Shown here: piece after piece, positions 1 to 8,926 of the stretch
Layout of the letters: each line of letters starts with the position of its first letter
How positions within the stretch are numbered: the first letter of the stretch is position 1
Source of the DNA: Verrucomicrobiales bacterium
Lineage (GTDB): Bacteria; Verrucomicrobiota; Verrucomicrobiia; Verrucomicrobiales; DEV007
Assembly (NCBI GenBank): GCA_021648365.1
Contig: JAKISY010000022.1
Span: 1-52,186 of the forward strand
Direction of reading: 5' to 3'
DNA: 52,186 bases
Position numbers and translations under genes: made by a program
The notes under the pieces: model-generated
Database searches by the model: none
Told to the model about the DNA's origin: nothing
What the model saw: the letters and a program-made list of their open reading frames with translations, nothing else

Positions 1-226
1 GGAAATTTGACCAGCGCAGCTGCTGTTGCTCCTGGGGGAAAATGCCTTGGTAGGATTTTTTTAACCGATCGGCACGCTTCTCCTCACGAGCTTCTGTAAG
101 ATCCAGCAAGCGGGCAAACATCAGATAAGAAATTTGCTCGATCACAGTGATCGGGTTAGTCACCCCGCCGGAGTGGAACTCCAGCCAAAGGGCATCAATT
201 TTGGATTTGAGTTGATTGTTTATCAT
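1..226 (-). CDS. hsdM: Type I restriction-modification methyltransferase subunit HsdM (partial, N-terminus only)
   Basis: Only the first 75 codons are in the window, because the gene runs off the left edge. The start is the ATG at 226-224. The visible part contains LWLEFHSGGVTNPITVIEQ followed by a YLMFARLLD stretch, which is the typical N-terminal helical region of HsdM (the N6-adenine methyltransferase subunit of type I systems). The SAM-binding and NPPF motifs would lie outside the window. It begins 17 bp after the hsdR stop on the same strand, so the order is hsdR then hsdM. An hsdS specificity gene is expected further left but cannot be seen. The family call is firm; completeness of the gene cannot be judged. 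Confidence 0.85.
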   Translation of the reverse strand, partial: MINNQLKSKIDALWLEFHSGGVTNPITVIEQISYLMFARLLDLTEAREEKRADRLKKSYQGIFPQEQQQLRWSNF

Positions 227-243
227 GAATTACTTTGTGATCA

Positions 244-3200
244 TCAGGTGACATTGAGTTTTTCTAAAATATCGAGCAAAAGATCCACTTGTTCGGGATC
301 GGTAAACACGCCGTCCACGCCATCCGAGTGCACGGTGGTGAAGGGAGCTTCCCATAGTTTCTCTAGATCGATGTCGCCATAGTTCGAGAAGTGGGATTTC
401 AGTAGATCCAAAAAGCGGATCTGATTGGCGTTTAGGGCTGGGTATTTTTGGACGAATTTTCTGAAGTGTTTATCGATGTTCTCAGAATCCAGGCCGATGA
501 CCTGTCGAATGGCGAGTTCGAGACTTTTGGACTTATTCGGGTAATGAGTCAGAAGCTCGTCCAAATGAAGATCCGGATCTTGCAACAGCACGTCGTCCAC
601 TAATTCTTCAATGTCAGTTGCAGCAACCGGCTGCCCTTTGCGTATCTTCTGCAGCGCTGCGCTTCCATCGAGCAAGCCACGCAGCACCGACTCCACTCGA
701 TTGCGATAAGCGGCGAGATCGAGCCCTTCGAGTTTCACTTTGTGGGCGTGGTATTCTTCATCGGCCTTATCCTCTTTGATATCGATGTATAGCGGTCCGA
801 CTGTAGGACCTGTAGTGCGCTTTTTGCGGTAGCGCATAATACCGCGAAGCTCGCTGCGCAAATTTTCTAGATCATCGGTGCTGGCGTTTTTGTAATAAGT
901 GCTTTTTTTTGCCTTCTGGATCAGCGCATCCTTGTCGGCGACTTGCTTGATGTTGATGGGCAATGCAGAGATTTGCTCGATCACTTGATCGCTCAAGTCG
1001 TCGGCAACGGCTGAGCTAGAAAGCTTAGCTGCTTGTAACTTGGCTATAAGCACATCAAAACGATAGGCAGCTTCCTTGCCACGCGCATCCCGCCACATCA
1101 TCAACGGAGCCATCTCACTACGCAACAGTGCCACCGTCGGGGCATCGAAGGCAAGCAATACACCCGCTTGCTGCAAAGAGTGGATCTCTCGCCACTTTTC
1201 CCGCACACAAAGACAGTCTTGTGGCAAGGCGACTAGATCGGCAGCGAGCAAAGAGGTGCTCAGTTTCAACACCTCCAGTTGTTGCTGCTCGATGGCAGTT
1301 TGCCCCAAGTCAATGCGCGCCTCGAAAAGCTGCTCGCACAAACTTTTACTACGCGGCGGATCGGCCTCTTCTTGAGATTCCCCGAAATATTCAAAATTGC
1401 CCCAATGATCAAAAATCTGGAAATACTCTTTATCCTGACCAGATCCGAAAAAATCGTCACATAGGCGTGTGCCCCGACCTACCATTTGCCAAAATTTGAC
1501 ATAAGATTTCACAGGCTTGGCGAACACTAGGTTGACGATTTCTGGAACATCGATGCCTGTATCGAGCATATCTACAGAAACGGCGATGGTGAGATTCTTG
1601 CTGCCGTCCGTGTTTTTAAAATCGTCGATCAGCTGTTCCGCGCGTGGTTCGTAGTTGTCGATGCGAGAACAAAAGTCACCGCCATATTGAGGAAACTCTT
1701 TATCAAATAAAGCTACCAGTTGTTTGGCGTGTTTGTGATTGCGTGCGAAAATGATCGTTTTGCCCAGGCGGGTGCCAGCTGCATTGCGAATGCCATTTTC
1801 CATAAGATTCTGCAAAATTTTTCGATCGGTGTCTTCGTTGAAAACCGATTTCCCTAAAGCTTCGCGGCTGAAGTCGATGGACGACGCATCCTCCACCTGC
1901 TCGTCCAATTGCTCCTGCTGTTCTTTAGTGAGTTTTTTGTAACTGATACCCTCGCGGAGAAATTTGGTGGTGTGTTTCACCACTTTGAAGGGGCAAAGAT
2001 GCGGTGGGCTATGATTGATCGCATCCTCATAGGTGTAGTTGAAAGTCGGATCTTCGTTCTCACATTCGAAGAGCTTATAGGTATTGCGAAAAACAAACTT
2101 CACTGGAGTCGCGGTCAGCCCCACCTGAAAAGCATCAAAATAGCGGAAGAGATCGCGGTAGCGGTTGTAGATGCTCCTATGGCTCTCATCTGCGATCACC
2201 AGGTCGAAAAAACCGACGTCAAAATTCTGGAAACACCGCATCATCGCCGGGTAGGTCGCCAAATAAATGCGCTGATTGCGGTCGCTTGCGGTTTCTCGAC
2301 TAACGACCATGCGCGGCTCGCCTGGCAGGAAGTCATCGAAGGCATTGCCTGCCTGCTTGCGAAGTTCCCGACGATCGCAGAGAAACAGAATACGCTTCGC
2401 CCACTTGGCGCGAATCATCAACTCGCACAGAGCGATGGCTACTCGCGTCTTACCAGTGCCCGTAGCCTGTATCAACAAGGCATTGCGGCGGCGTTTATCG
2501 AAAGTTTCCGCGACCCGCTTCACCGCCTCGATCTGATAGAGCCGATCCACTATCTTTTCTTTAGGGTGCAGGTCTCCCAATTTCTCATCGCGGTGTTCTA
2601 TCTGGAAGTGTTCGTATTCGAGGCTGTCACGCGAATAAAAGCCAAAGAGTGGGCGTGGAGGTTCACCCTTGGCATCGTTCCAGATGAATATCTCGTAACC
2701 ATTGGTATAAAAAATAATCGGGCGAACGCCGTGCATTTTCTCCAATCCATCAGCATAGTATTTGGCCTGCATCTTGCCTTTCTCAGCATCCTCCGCCGTT
2801 TTTTTTGCCTCGACCACCGCCAAAGCCTTACCGTTTTCCGCATAAAGAACGTAATCGGCTCGCCCTTTGCCACTGCCCGTTGGTTGGTGCAACACTTCGA
2901 CTTCTTGGCCGACTTCGTCGGTATCCTGCCCGCGAGCTCCCACTTTCCAACCTGCGCAGAGCAACTGTTCGTCGATAAGTTTGAAGCGTGTTTCTTCTTC
3001 ACTGAAATCAAGCGCATTAGCGGCCTGTTGAGCTTGCTTGAGCAAAGTCTTCCTCTCGTCCTCAGATTTTTCTGCGGCCTCGGCTTGAGCACGGACTTTG
3101 TCGAGGTCTTCGAGCAGTTTCGCCATCAGGGCTTCCTGCTCGGCGATCTTCTGCAAGGCGGCTTTTTTATCACGTTTGATTGCTGCCTTGCTGTCCCTGT

Positions 3201-3627
3201 CTGCTTGGGGTGTTTTAACAAAATCCGGGATATCGCCCTTTTGACCGCCGTCCACAGAGATATAAAACCAACGTGCCAGATTAAAAGCATCTTCAACCAT
3301 GCCAGTGATCTGCTCCTGCGACATCGTATGCAAGGTGCCGTGGGCTGCGTGGTTTCCTTTGATCCGCAAGTAGTGGAGTTTGTCCTGAACCACTGCAGGT
3401 GTGATCGTCTTGAAAGAAGGATCGTTGAGCAGGTCATTCAAATTGCTCTGATAGTTTTGCTCCAGTCTGTGATGGGCAAAAAGAGCCTTGACCATCGACT
3501 CCGCAAAAGTTCGCAGCTTCACCAAACAACTCGTAGGATCAGTAAATGCATACCGCTCCGCAAACCCGCCTAGATCGGCAAGCTCCTGGTGGCTGGAACG
3601 CAAAAACTCAAAGTTGGTGGAATTCAT
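244..3627 (-). CDS. hsdR: Type I restriction endonuclease subunit R (HsdR, EcoEI-like)
   Basis: 1127-residue motor and nuclease subunit of a type I restriction system, which cuts unmethylated foreign DNA after ATP-driven translocation. Domains in order: a DUF4145-like helical domain (about 20-115); a charged coiled coil (about 145-205); an HSDR_N nuclease domain with the PD-(D/E)xK residues D258 and E273-A-K275; a superfamily 2 helicase with Walker A ATGTGKT at 388-394, DESH at 480-483, TATP at 505-508 and QMVGRGTRL near 714-722; and an EcoEI-type C-terminal domain (about 960-1120). All catalytic motifs look intact and the length is normal, so the subunit is probably functional. It is the first gene of an operon with hsdM 17 bp downstream, and it is divergent from a LysR regulator about 250 bp away. 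Confidence 0.95.
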   Translation of the reverse strand: MNSTNFEFLRSSHQELADLGGFAERYAFTDPTSCLVKLRTFAESMVKALFAHHRLEQNYQSNLNDLLNDPSFKTITPAVVQDKLHYLRIKGNHAAHGTLHTMSQEQITGMVEDAFNLARWFYISVDGGQKGDIPDFVKTPQADRDSKAAIKRDKKAALQKIAEQEALMAKLLEDLDKVRAQAEAAEKSEDERKTLLKQAQQAANALDFSEEETRFKLIDEQLLCAGWKVGARGQDTDEVGQEVEVLHQPTGSGKGRADYVLYAENGKALAVVEAKKTAEDAEKGKMQAKYYADGLEKMHGVRPIIFYTNGYEIFIWNDAKGEPPRPLFGFYSRDSLEYEHFQIEHRDEKLGDLHPKEKIVDRLYQIEAVKRVAETFDKRRRNALLIQATGTGKTRVAIALCELMIRAKWAKRILFLCDRRELRKQAGNAFDDFLPGEPRMVVSRETASDRNQRIYLATYPAMMRCFQNFDVGFFDLVIADESHRSIYNRYRDLFRYFDAFQVGLTATPVKFVFRNTYKLFECENEDPTFNYTYEDAINHSPPHLCPFKVVKHTTKFLREGISYKKLTKEQQEQLDEQVEDASSIDFSREALGKSVFNEDTDRKILQNLMENGIRNAAGTRLGKTIIFARNHKHAKQLVALFDKEFPQYGGDFCSRIDNYEPRAEQLIDDFKNTDGSKNLTIAVSVDMLDTGIDVPEIVNLVFAKPVKSYVKFWQMVGRGTRLCDDFFGSGQDKEYFQIFDHWGNFEYFGESQEEADPPRSKSLCEQLFEARIDLGQTAIEQQQLEVLKLSTSLLAADLVALPQDCLCVREKWREIHSLQQAGVLLAFDAPTVALLRSEMAPLMMWRDARGKEAAYRFDVLIAKLQAAKLSSSAVADDLSDQVIEQISALPINIKQVADKDALIQKAKKSTYYKNASTDDLENLRSELRGIMRYRKKRTTGPTVGPLYIDIKEDKADEEYHAHKVKLEGLDLAAYRNRVESVLRGLLDGSAALQKIRKGQPVAATDIEELVDDVLLQDPDLHLDELLTHYPNKSKSLELAIRQVIGLDSENIDKHFRKFVQKYPALNANQIRFLDLLKSHFSNYGDIDLEKLWEAPFTTVHSDGVDGVFTDPEQVDLLLDILEKLNVT

Positions 3628-3820
3628 TTCTTAGATATTTACGAGTCTGAGGATTAATAGGCAAACCATGTTAAAGAATAGCTGTTGGCTGTGTTTTTAC
3701 AATCCTGCAAATCGCATATTAAATGACTCTGTGGTCATGCTCATCAACTGGGTGATGTGGTGGACATGTATGCCTCCAATGATCTCATAATTTGCGGGTC
3801 TCTGAATGTCCATGTTTCAG

Positions 3821-3856
3821 TATAGCATCACAATCAATCTTGTATTGAATGCTATA
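3821..3856. promoter_or_regulatory. Imperfect inverted repeat between divergent hsdR and LysR genes (candidate operator)
   Basis: TATAGCAT at 3821-3828 is matched by ATGCTATA at 3849-3856 across a 20 bp spacer, with partial further pairing inside (CAATCAA against TTGTATTG). The dyad ends 24 bp before the preferred LysR start at 3881 and lies in the hsdR/LysR divergent region. LysR regulators usually bind dyads in such regions and autoregulate, so an operator role is a reasonable inference. An RNA hairpin is the alternative. Confidence 0.4.
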
Positions 3857-3880
3857 TGCATGTTACATGATTGGATAATC

Positions 3881-4774
3881 ATGTTTGATGAACTTTTTGA
3901 AAAGTCTGGCCTGTCTCTGGATCGTTTGCAGACCCTTTGTGAAATCGCCGAGAAGGGTAGCATCGGAGCGGCCACTAAAGGAGACAGTAATCGACAAACA
4001 CAATTCAGCCGGCAGATCAGCGATTTGGAGAAGTTCTTTGGTGTCAGCCTTTTAAATCGTGATTCGCGCCCTCACCGCCTCAGCGACGAGGGTCGGGAGC
4101 TGGCTATCATCAGTCGTGACTATCTGGGCGGTCTTTCCCATTTTCAGGCGAAGTGTGACAACCAGCCGGTGAAACTTTTTATCGGAGCCGGCGAAAGCAC
4201 GATCCAATGGCTGCTCATGCCGATGCTGGAACATTTGGGCAAGCAACTTCCGGAGGCGTCCATATCCATACGAAATTTGCGCACTCAGGGGATTATTCAA
4301 GCTCTGACTAATGGTGAGATAGATTTAGGACTCGTGCGAAAGGCTGCTGTTTCAAAACCTCTCAAAAGTGTTGGCAAATGGGAATACGGCTACAGGCTTT
4401 TTATTCCCAAGAAAATGTCCGCATCCCTAAAAGGACAGTTGAAAATCTATCAACTTGTAGATTTGCCTCTAGCTTTGATGGGAGGCGGTGGGGAATTCCG
4501 CACACAACTCGAAAGCTTGGCTAAGGACAGTGGAGCAGAACTAAATATTCGACTGGAATGCACTTCTTATGCACAGATCGCCTCAGCGATATCAAGCGGA
4601 GGATATTGTGGCTTTCTGCCACAATTTGCTGCGAAGTTTTTACCTGAATATAAATTTCCTAGCTTTGAGGTGTCTGGTTTTGAGAAATTGAAACGAGAGT
4701 TGGTTCTTGCTTGGAACCCGAAGAGGGGCAAACTGCGCCCGATCATTGAGAAGGCAGTGAATTTATTCAAGTGA
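3881..4774 (+). CDS. LysR-family transcriptional regulator
   Basis: Predicted 297-residue DNA-binding regulator. An N-terminal winged helix-turn-helix (about residues 10-70, with SRQISDLEKFFGVSLLNRD) is followed by a two-lobed substrate-binding-like effector domain (about 95-295). I chose the ATG at 3881, which gives MFDELFEKSGLSLDRL. The open frame extends back to an ATG at 3806, but those 25 residues are hydrophobic, fit no LysR N-terminus, and would cover the inverted repeat at 3821-3856. The gene is divergent from hsdR and convergent with the MOSC gene. Its location suggests control of the restriction operon, itself, or both, but the effector and targets are unknown. Confidence 0.85.
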   Translation: MFDELFEKSGLSLDRLQTLCEIAEKGSIGAATKGDSNRQTQFSRQISDLEKFFGVSLLNRDSRPHRLSDEGRELAIISRDYLGGLSHFQAKCDNQPVKLFIGAGESTIQWLLMPMLEHLGKQLPEASISIRNLRTQGIIQALTNGEIDLGLVRKAAVSKPLKSVGKWEYGYRLFIPKKMSASLKGQLKIYQLVDLPLALMGGGGEFRTQLESLAKDSGAELNIRLECTSYAQIASAISSGGYCGFLPQFAAKFLPEYKFPSFEVSGFEKLKRELVLAWNPKRGKLRPIIEKAVNLFK

Positions 4775-4800
4775 TGAATTTCCGCCGTTGAAAGCGTCAG

Positions 4801-5298
4801 CTAGTTGGATGGAGGAGGATAGACCTCTAGCTCGCACTCGCCTTTTGCCAGCATGGCATCGTTGAGGATGCGGCAGCGCAGACCGCCTCGGCCTTTTAAA
4901 AAGTCCTCCACACTCTGCTCGCCTGTAGCCTGATCCATCCAGTAACAAGGGCGGCATTCTTCTACGCCTTCTAGTTCGACGCCCGCTAATTGAAAAGTTT
5001 TGCCGATCAAGGCATTGAGATCGACCCCCTCAATGATCACGTTGCGACGAAAAATGGAAGAGGGTAGATCGGGCAGCGAAAACTGATCCCTCACCGCTTG
5101 CACTACGGCTTGATCAAAAAAGGTGATCTGACCTTTGTAGTTTTCCTTCCAGTCAAAATAGCGATCACCGACGATGCCTTTGCCTGCCACCAGTTCTAAG
5201 CTGGTGGCTTCTTCGATCGGATGTTCGCTCGGAGCTTTGCCATGATGGCCGACGTAGTTGTGACCTGGCGAGGTGTAAAAATGTCGGATAGTAGGCAT
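4801..5298 (-). CDS. MOSC-domain protein
   Basis: 165-residue single-domain protein of the MOSC (molybdenum cofactor sulfurase C-terminal) family. Visible features are the GIVGDRYFD segment near residues 40-48, the RRNVIIEG segment mid-protein, and the cysteine-containing CRPCYWMD motif near 115-122, where the conserved MOSC cysteine sits. Such proteins bind or transfer sulfur to molybdenum cofactor or related ligands. It starts 15 bp after the moaA stop on the same strand, so the two are probably co-transcribed, which supports a role in molybdenum cofactor handling. The specific substrate cannot be told from sequence. Confidence 0.85.
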   Translation of the reverse strand: MPTIRHFYTSPGHNYVGHHGKAPSEHPIEEATSLELVAGKGIVGDRYFDWKENYKGQITFFDQAVVQAVRDQFSLPDLPSSIFRRNVIIEGVDLNALIGKTFQLAGVELEGVEECRPCYWMDQATGEQSVEDFLKGRGGLRCRILNDAMLAKGECELEVYPPPSN

Positions 5299-5313
5299 CG
5301 AGTAAATATGTTT

Positions 5314-6321
5314 TTAACCACCAAGGTAGGACATTTCGGGGCGTGGGTGACTCGCTTCGGTGGCTTGTGAGCGAATTTCCGAATAGCGATCGGAGCGCAA
5401 ATCCCAAATTGCACGCAGGGTTTGCGCCAGCTCTTCATCGCTAGCTCCGCCACGCAGCACTTCTTTGAGATCATGTCCGTTAGGCGCAAAGAGGCAAGTG
5501 AAAAGGTGTCCGTCTGCGGTGAGCCGCGCACGGCTGCAATTCGTGCAAAAAGGCTGGGTGACGGATGAGATAAATCCTAGCTCGGCATCGCTGCCGGCCA
5601 AGCGGTGACGCACGGCGGTTTCCCCAGGGTGATTGGGGGCTAACGGCTTGAGTTCGAAATGCTCTTTTAAATGTGTTAGCAACTCACTGCTTGGGACTAC
5701 TTTATCCAGCTTCCAGCCGTGGGCAGCACCCGTGTCCATGTATTCGATGAAGCGCAAAATGAGTCCGTGTTGTTGTGCGAATTTCACCAGAGGCAGCACT
5801 TCGCTTTCATTGATTCCGCGTTGAACTACCGTATTCACCTTGACCAGCAGTCCTGCTTCTTTTGCGGCGATGATGCCACGCAGCGTTTTGTCGGGTCTAG
5901 CATTGATACCGTTCATGGCGGTGAAGATATCAGGATCCAAAGCGTCGAGCGAGACAGTGACTCGTTGCAAGCCGGCGTCTTTTAGGGCTTTGGCTTGTTG
6001 CGCCAAGGCGGTGCCATTGGTGGTGAGCGCGAGGTCTTCTAGTTGATCGATCGCTGCCAACTGACTGATCAATTCGACCAAATTTTTGCGCAACAAAGGT
6101 TCGCCCCCGGTCAAACGCAGCTTCCGCACTCCAAGAGAAATGAAGACTTTTGCCAAACGAGCAATCTCTTCGTAGTCGAGAATGTCCTTACGTGGCAGGT
6201 ATTGATAATCTGGCCCAAAAATTTCCGCCGGCATGCAATAGCGGCAACGAAAATTACAGCGATCCGTCACCGAAATCCGGAGATCGTGCAAGGGTCGTTG
6301 AAATTGATCGGTGATTGCCAT
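5314..6321 (-). CDS. moaA: GTP 3',8-cyclase MoaA
   Basis: 335-residue radical-SAM enzyme that converts GTP to 3',8-cyclo-GTP, the first step of molybdopterin synthesis. The N-terminal [4Fe-4S] motif is C22-x3-C26-x2-C29 in DRCNFRCRYCMP. The GGEP SAM-binding segment follows near residue 80. The C-terminal cluster motif FCTNCSRAR...C is near 260-280, and the protein ends in the Gly-Gly tail typical of MoaA. Length is normal. It is followed by the MOSC gene after 15 bp. No other moa or moe gene is in the window. A terminator separates it from the upstream porin gene, so it probably has its own promoter in the 100 bp gap. Confidence 0.97.
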   Translation of the reverse strand: MAITDQFQRPLHDLRISVTDRCNFRCRYCMPAEIFGPDYQYLPRKDILDYEEIARLAKVFISLGVRKLRLTGGEPLLRKNLVELISQLAAIDQLEDLALTTNGTALAQQAKALKDAGLQRVTVSLDALDPDIFTAMNGINARPDKTLRGIIAAKEAGLLVKVNTVVQRGINESEVLPLVKFAQQHGLILRFIEYMDTGAAHGWKLDKVVPSSELLTHLKEHFELKPLAPNHPGETAVRHRLAGSDAELGFISSVTQPFCTNCSRARLTADGHLFTCLFAPNGHDLKEVLRGGASDEELAQTLRAIWDLRSDRYSEIRSQATEASHPRPEMSYLGG

Positions 6322-6357
6322 TAGGATCGCTTTTGAGATAGCTGTTGGATAAGATAC

Positions 6358-6397
6358 AAAAACCTAGCTCTCAAGCAACTGCTACTCAAAAGCTAGG
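6358..6397 (-). terminator. Rho-independent terminator after the porin gene
   Basis: Read on the minus strand, CCTAGCT (6397-6391) pairs with AGCTAGG (6369-6363). An inner AGCA/TGCT pairing is possible, and the stem is followed directly by TTTTT (6362-6358). It lies 25 bp past the porin stop and 37 bp before moaA, so it should uncouple the two genes. Confidence 0.7.
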
Positions 6398-6421
6398 ATA
6401 TAAACGCTAAAGCCCACGCAT

Positions 6422-7693
6422 CTAGAAGGAATAATCCATCTGTAAGGTCACACGACTGATATCAGGCTGACTTCCTCTGCCATTCAAAAAAGCCAGTTTT
6501 AACAAAGCGGTGAAATGGTCGTTGATCTTACGCACCGCGACATAATCAGCCTCAAAGCCCAAAGCATCGCTGCCATAGTCACTAGTGAAATAGTGCAGTA
6601 TCAGTTTGTGTTTGATTTCAAGCGGGCAGGTAGCTCCTAACCAGATGTAGTAATCTCTTAATCCAGTGTCAGGGGTGATTAAAAAAGCGTCGGCAAAACC
6701 ATTAAATTTATGTGCAGTGGAGAGCGGGGTTTGAAAAGCTGCTTGCCCACTATCACTGGTAAGAAACTCAGCTCCTATACCGCCATTGAGTTTGTCTTTT
6801 TTCAAACCTAATTCTGCACGATAATACGCGGTGTTAGAATTACTGGTATTGGCACCAGCACTTTCTTGAAAAGCGGCGGTTGCCAAATAAGTGAAATTGA
6901 TTTTTGAAGCACCCAGCTCTTTAGCTCCCTGCAACTCCAGACCATAAGTATTGGTGGACCATTTATTTGCCAATGCACTTTCATTGCCAAAATCCAACAA
7001 ATAAGAAAAAGCACGAATTTTACCGATGTTTTGAGCATCATACTCTAAATGAAATAGATGGGAATCAGAATCGAATCGAGTCAGACCATCGTTGGGCGCC
7101 ATTTCACCAAAAATGCGATTGACCCTGTTGATGTAAGCATAAGTGAGTTTGAGGTTCTCAATCGACTGGTTTTGAAATAAAGCAGCATCGAAGGTCTGAT
7201 CATTTTGTCTCCAACCGATGTCACCGATAAATCGATGGTCATCGATAGTGATCTTCTGGCGACCAGCTACCAGATGGCTATCGAAGCCATCATAAGCCAT
7301 CTGCAAGCGGTTGAGCTGTAGATTCTCTGGATCAGCAATGATGCTTTGTTTGGAGCCAGTGCCAGGAAAAGTATTCACCTTGTCTGTATCGGTCAGCAAC
7401 CAAGTGTGTTCACCCTCAACCAAAAAGGAAAATCCCGCCAATTTCCCCGTTTCGATCCCAAAGCGATTGCGCAGTGACAGGAGGTAACTGTCATCAGAGC
7501 CATCAATGCCTGCCCAACCATATCGCAAACGTCCGTTTACAAAAGGGCGACTATCTTTGATGAAGGTAGAAAAAACAGAAGTCTCCTTTTTAGCCTCTGG
7601 TACTACAACGCCTTTTTCTCCAGCAAAAGATGGAGCTGCCCCTGACAGAGCCAATACGGCTGCTGCTGTTAGAATTTTGATGTGTGTTTTCAT
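6422..7693 (-). CDS. Outer-membrane porin, alginate-export-like beta-barrel
   Basis: Predicted 423-residue outer-membrane beta-barrel. The preferred start is the ATG at 7693, which gives a clean signal peptide (MKTHIKILTAAAVLALSGAA, cleavage near SFAG); the open frame extends to 7780 but adds an unlikely 29-residue leader. The body is rich in alternating aromatic/polar strands. It contains AGRQKITIDDHRFIGDIGWR and a NDQTFDA segment, which I associate with the alginate-export/porin family, and ends in Phe (LQMDYSF), the usual C-terminal barrel signature. Substrate is unknown; 'alginate' is a family name only. It stands alone between two dyads upstream and a terminator downstream. Confidence 0.75.
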   Translation of the reverse strand: MKTHIKILTAAAVLALSGAAPSFAGEKGVVVPEAKKETSVFSTFIKDSRPFVNGRLRYGWAGIDGSDDSYLLSLRNRFGIETGKLAGFSFLVEGEHTWLLTDTDKVNTFPGTGSKQSIIADPENLQLNRLQMAYDGFDSHLVAGRQKITIDDHRFIGDIGWRQNDQTFDAALFQNQSIENLKLTYAYINRVNRIFGEMAPNDGLTRFDSDSHLFHLEYDAQNIGKIRAFSYLLDFGNESALANKWSTNTYGLELQGAKELGASKINFTYLATAAFQESAGANTSNSNTAYYRAELGLKKDKLNGGIGAEFLTSDSGQAAFQTPLSTAHKFNGFADAFLITPDTGLRDYYIWLGATCPLEIKHKLILHYFTSDYGSDALGFEADYVAVRKINDHFTALLKLAFLNGRGSQPDISRVTLQMDYSF

Positions 7694-7716
7694 AGCGCTA
7701 TTGATTCGCATTATCC

Positions 7717-7759
7717 CTTGTAATAACAAGAGTCGTAGTAAATCAACCTGATTCACTAC
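7717..7759. promoter_or_regulatory. Two adjacent inverted repeats upstream of the porin gene
   Basis: CTTGT-TAAT-ACAAG-type dyad at 7717-7730 and a 9/10-matched dyad at 7735-7759 (GTAGTAAATC and GATTCACTAC around AACCT) lie 24 and 42 bp before the porin ATG. They could be operators or hairpins in the porin mRNA leader. No T-tract follows either, so they are not classical terminators. Confidence 0.35.
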
Positions 7760-7832
7760 TACTCTACTACGTTTTGCCAAGAAATGCGGATGCCATCAAT
7801 GACATTTAGCGAGTCAAACAGGGCTACCGACT

Positions 7833-8750
7833 TCAAGCCTCGAATTTTGAGGCTAAAGCCGTGCGGGCTTTTTCCAATGCCTCGCGAGATTGATTGAGCC
7901 CTTGATAACCTCCAAACTCAATGCCACAAAAACCACGATAGCCGGCTTTCAAAACAATGGTCAGCATTTTTTCGAAATCGAGCGGAACCTGTTTCATGTC
8001 GGGAGTCCACACGGTGTCTTTGACCGAAACCCCTTTGGCATAGGGCATCAACTCCTCAACACCTTTGTAGGCATCGTAGGATTCTGTATCAGATACCTTG
8101 AAATTCCCAAAATCTGGCAGCGTGCCGCAGCGATCATGCTTGACCGTTTTGATCACTTCGAGTAACCATTTGCCATTGCTGGACAGGCCGCCGTGGTTCT
8201 CTACAATGACGTTCATTTCCGATTTTGCCGCCAGTTCAGTCAATTGCGCCAACCCGTCTGCGGCGAGTTTGACTTGTTCGCCCCAACTGCCTTTGCTGCG
8301 TGCGTTGACGCGAATCGAATGGCAACCGAGCAACTTCGCCGCGTTGATCCATTTGAGGTGATTGTCCACTGTCTTTTTGCGCTTAGCTGAATCCGGATCA
8401 CCGAGATTGCCCTCGCGATCACACATGATCAGCACACTCTCCACTCCGTTGTCGGCAGCGCGTTTTTTCATCTGTGCGAGGTAGGCTTCGTCGCCCGCTT
8501 TATCCATGAAAAATTGATTTACATATTCTAAACCTTCGATCCCATGTTTAGCAGCGACTTCAGCAAATTGCAGGTTATCCAGTTTGCCGGATTTGAAGTC
8601 TTTGACCAAGGTCCACTGAGCTAACGAAATTCTGAACAAGGGTTTTTTATCAGCTTGAGCGAGACTCGATAGAGCAGGTAAAAAGGACGAGCCCGCTACC
8701 ATGCTAAGTGCAGTACGAGAAAGGAAGTTTCGGCGTGAAGTCTGTTTCAT
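7833..8750 (-). CDS. Tat-exported sugar isomerase/epimerase-like TIM-barrel protein
   Basis: 305 residues with an N-terminal twin-arginine signal (SRRNFLSRTAL, then a hydrophobic stretch ending near SLAQA). The mature part is a xylose-isomerase-like TIM barrel of the hydroxypyruvate isomerase/IolE group. Candidate metal ligands sit in VIVENHGG, GTLPDFGNF and GIEFGG at the ends of late beta strands, as expected in this superfamily. Secreted members are common in Verrucomicrobiota and Planctomycetota and are thought to act on carbohydrates, but the substrate is unknown. It is 139 bp upstream of the porin gene on the same strand, and is divergent from the metal-efflux operon. Confidence 0.8.
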   Translation of the reverse strand: MKQTSRRNFLSRTALSMVAGSSFLPALSSLAQADKKPLFRISLAQWTLVKDFKSGKLDNLQFAEVAAKHGIEGLEYVNQFFMDKAGDEAYLAQMKKRAADNGVESVLIMCDREGNLGDPDSAKRKKTVDNHLKWINAAKLLGCHSIRVNARSKGSWGEQVKLAADGLAQLTELAAKSEMNVIVENHGGLSSNGKWLLEVIKTVKHDRCGTLPDFGNFKVSDTESYDAYKGVEELMPYAKGVSVKDTVWTPDMKQVPLDFEKMLTIVLKAGYRGFCGIEFGGYQGLNQSREALEKARTALASKFEA

Positions 8751-8926
8751 GCTGCAACTATGAACGATGATCTCTGCTCTTACCAGTAAGAATTGAGTTG
8801 ATCCAAAGCTCTAGTCATGGTGGTGTATTTTTAGTTGGACCTAGCTCACTTATATTACGCTGATTTGACAAATCGCTGGAGCAAGTTAAAGTCCTATATA
8901 GCTGCGCAGTAATAAAAACTTCCCCC

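Noticed and set aside
1909..3573. A 554-codon open frame on the plus strand opposite hsdR
   Set aside because: It is the antisense shadow of the hsdR coding sequence; its translation shows no family pattern while hsdR carries full helicase and nuclease motifs.
7836..7854. AGCCTC/GAGGCT hairpin at the end of the TIM-barrel gene as a terminator
   Set aside because: It lies inside the last codons and is not followed by a T-tract on the coding strand.
8865..8900. TTGACA with TATATA 24 bp later, as a promoter for the Cys-rich gene
   Set aside because: The spacer is far too long for a standard sigma-70 promoter and no better -10 was found at 16-18 bp.
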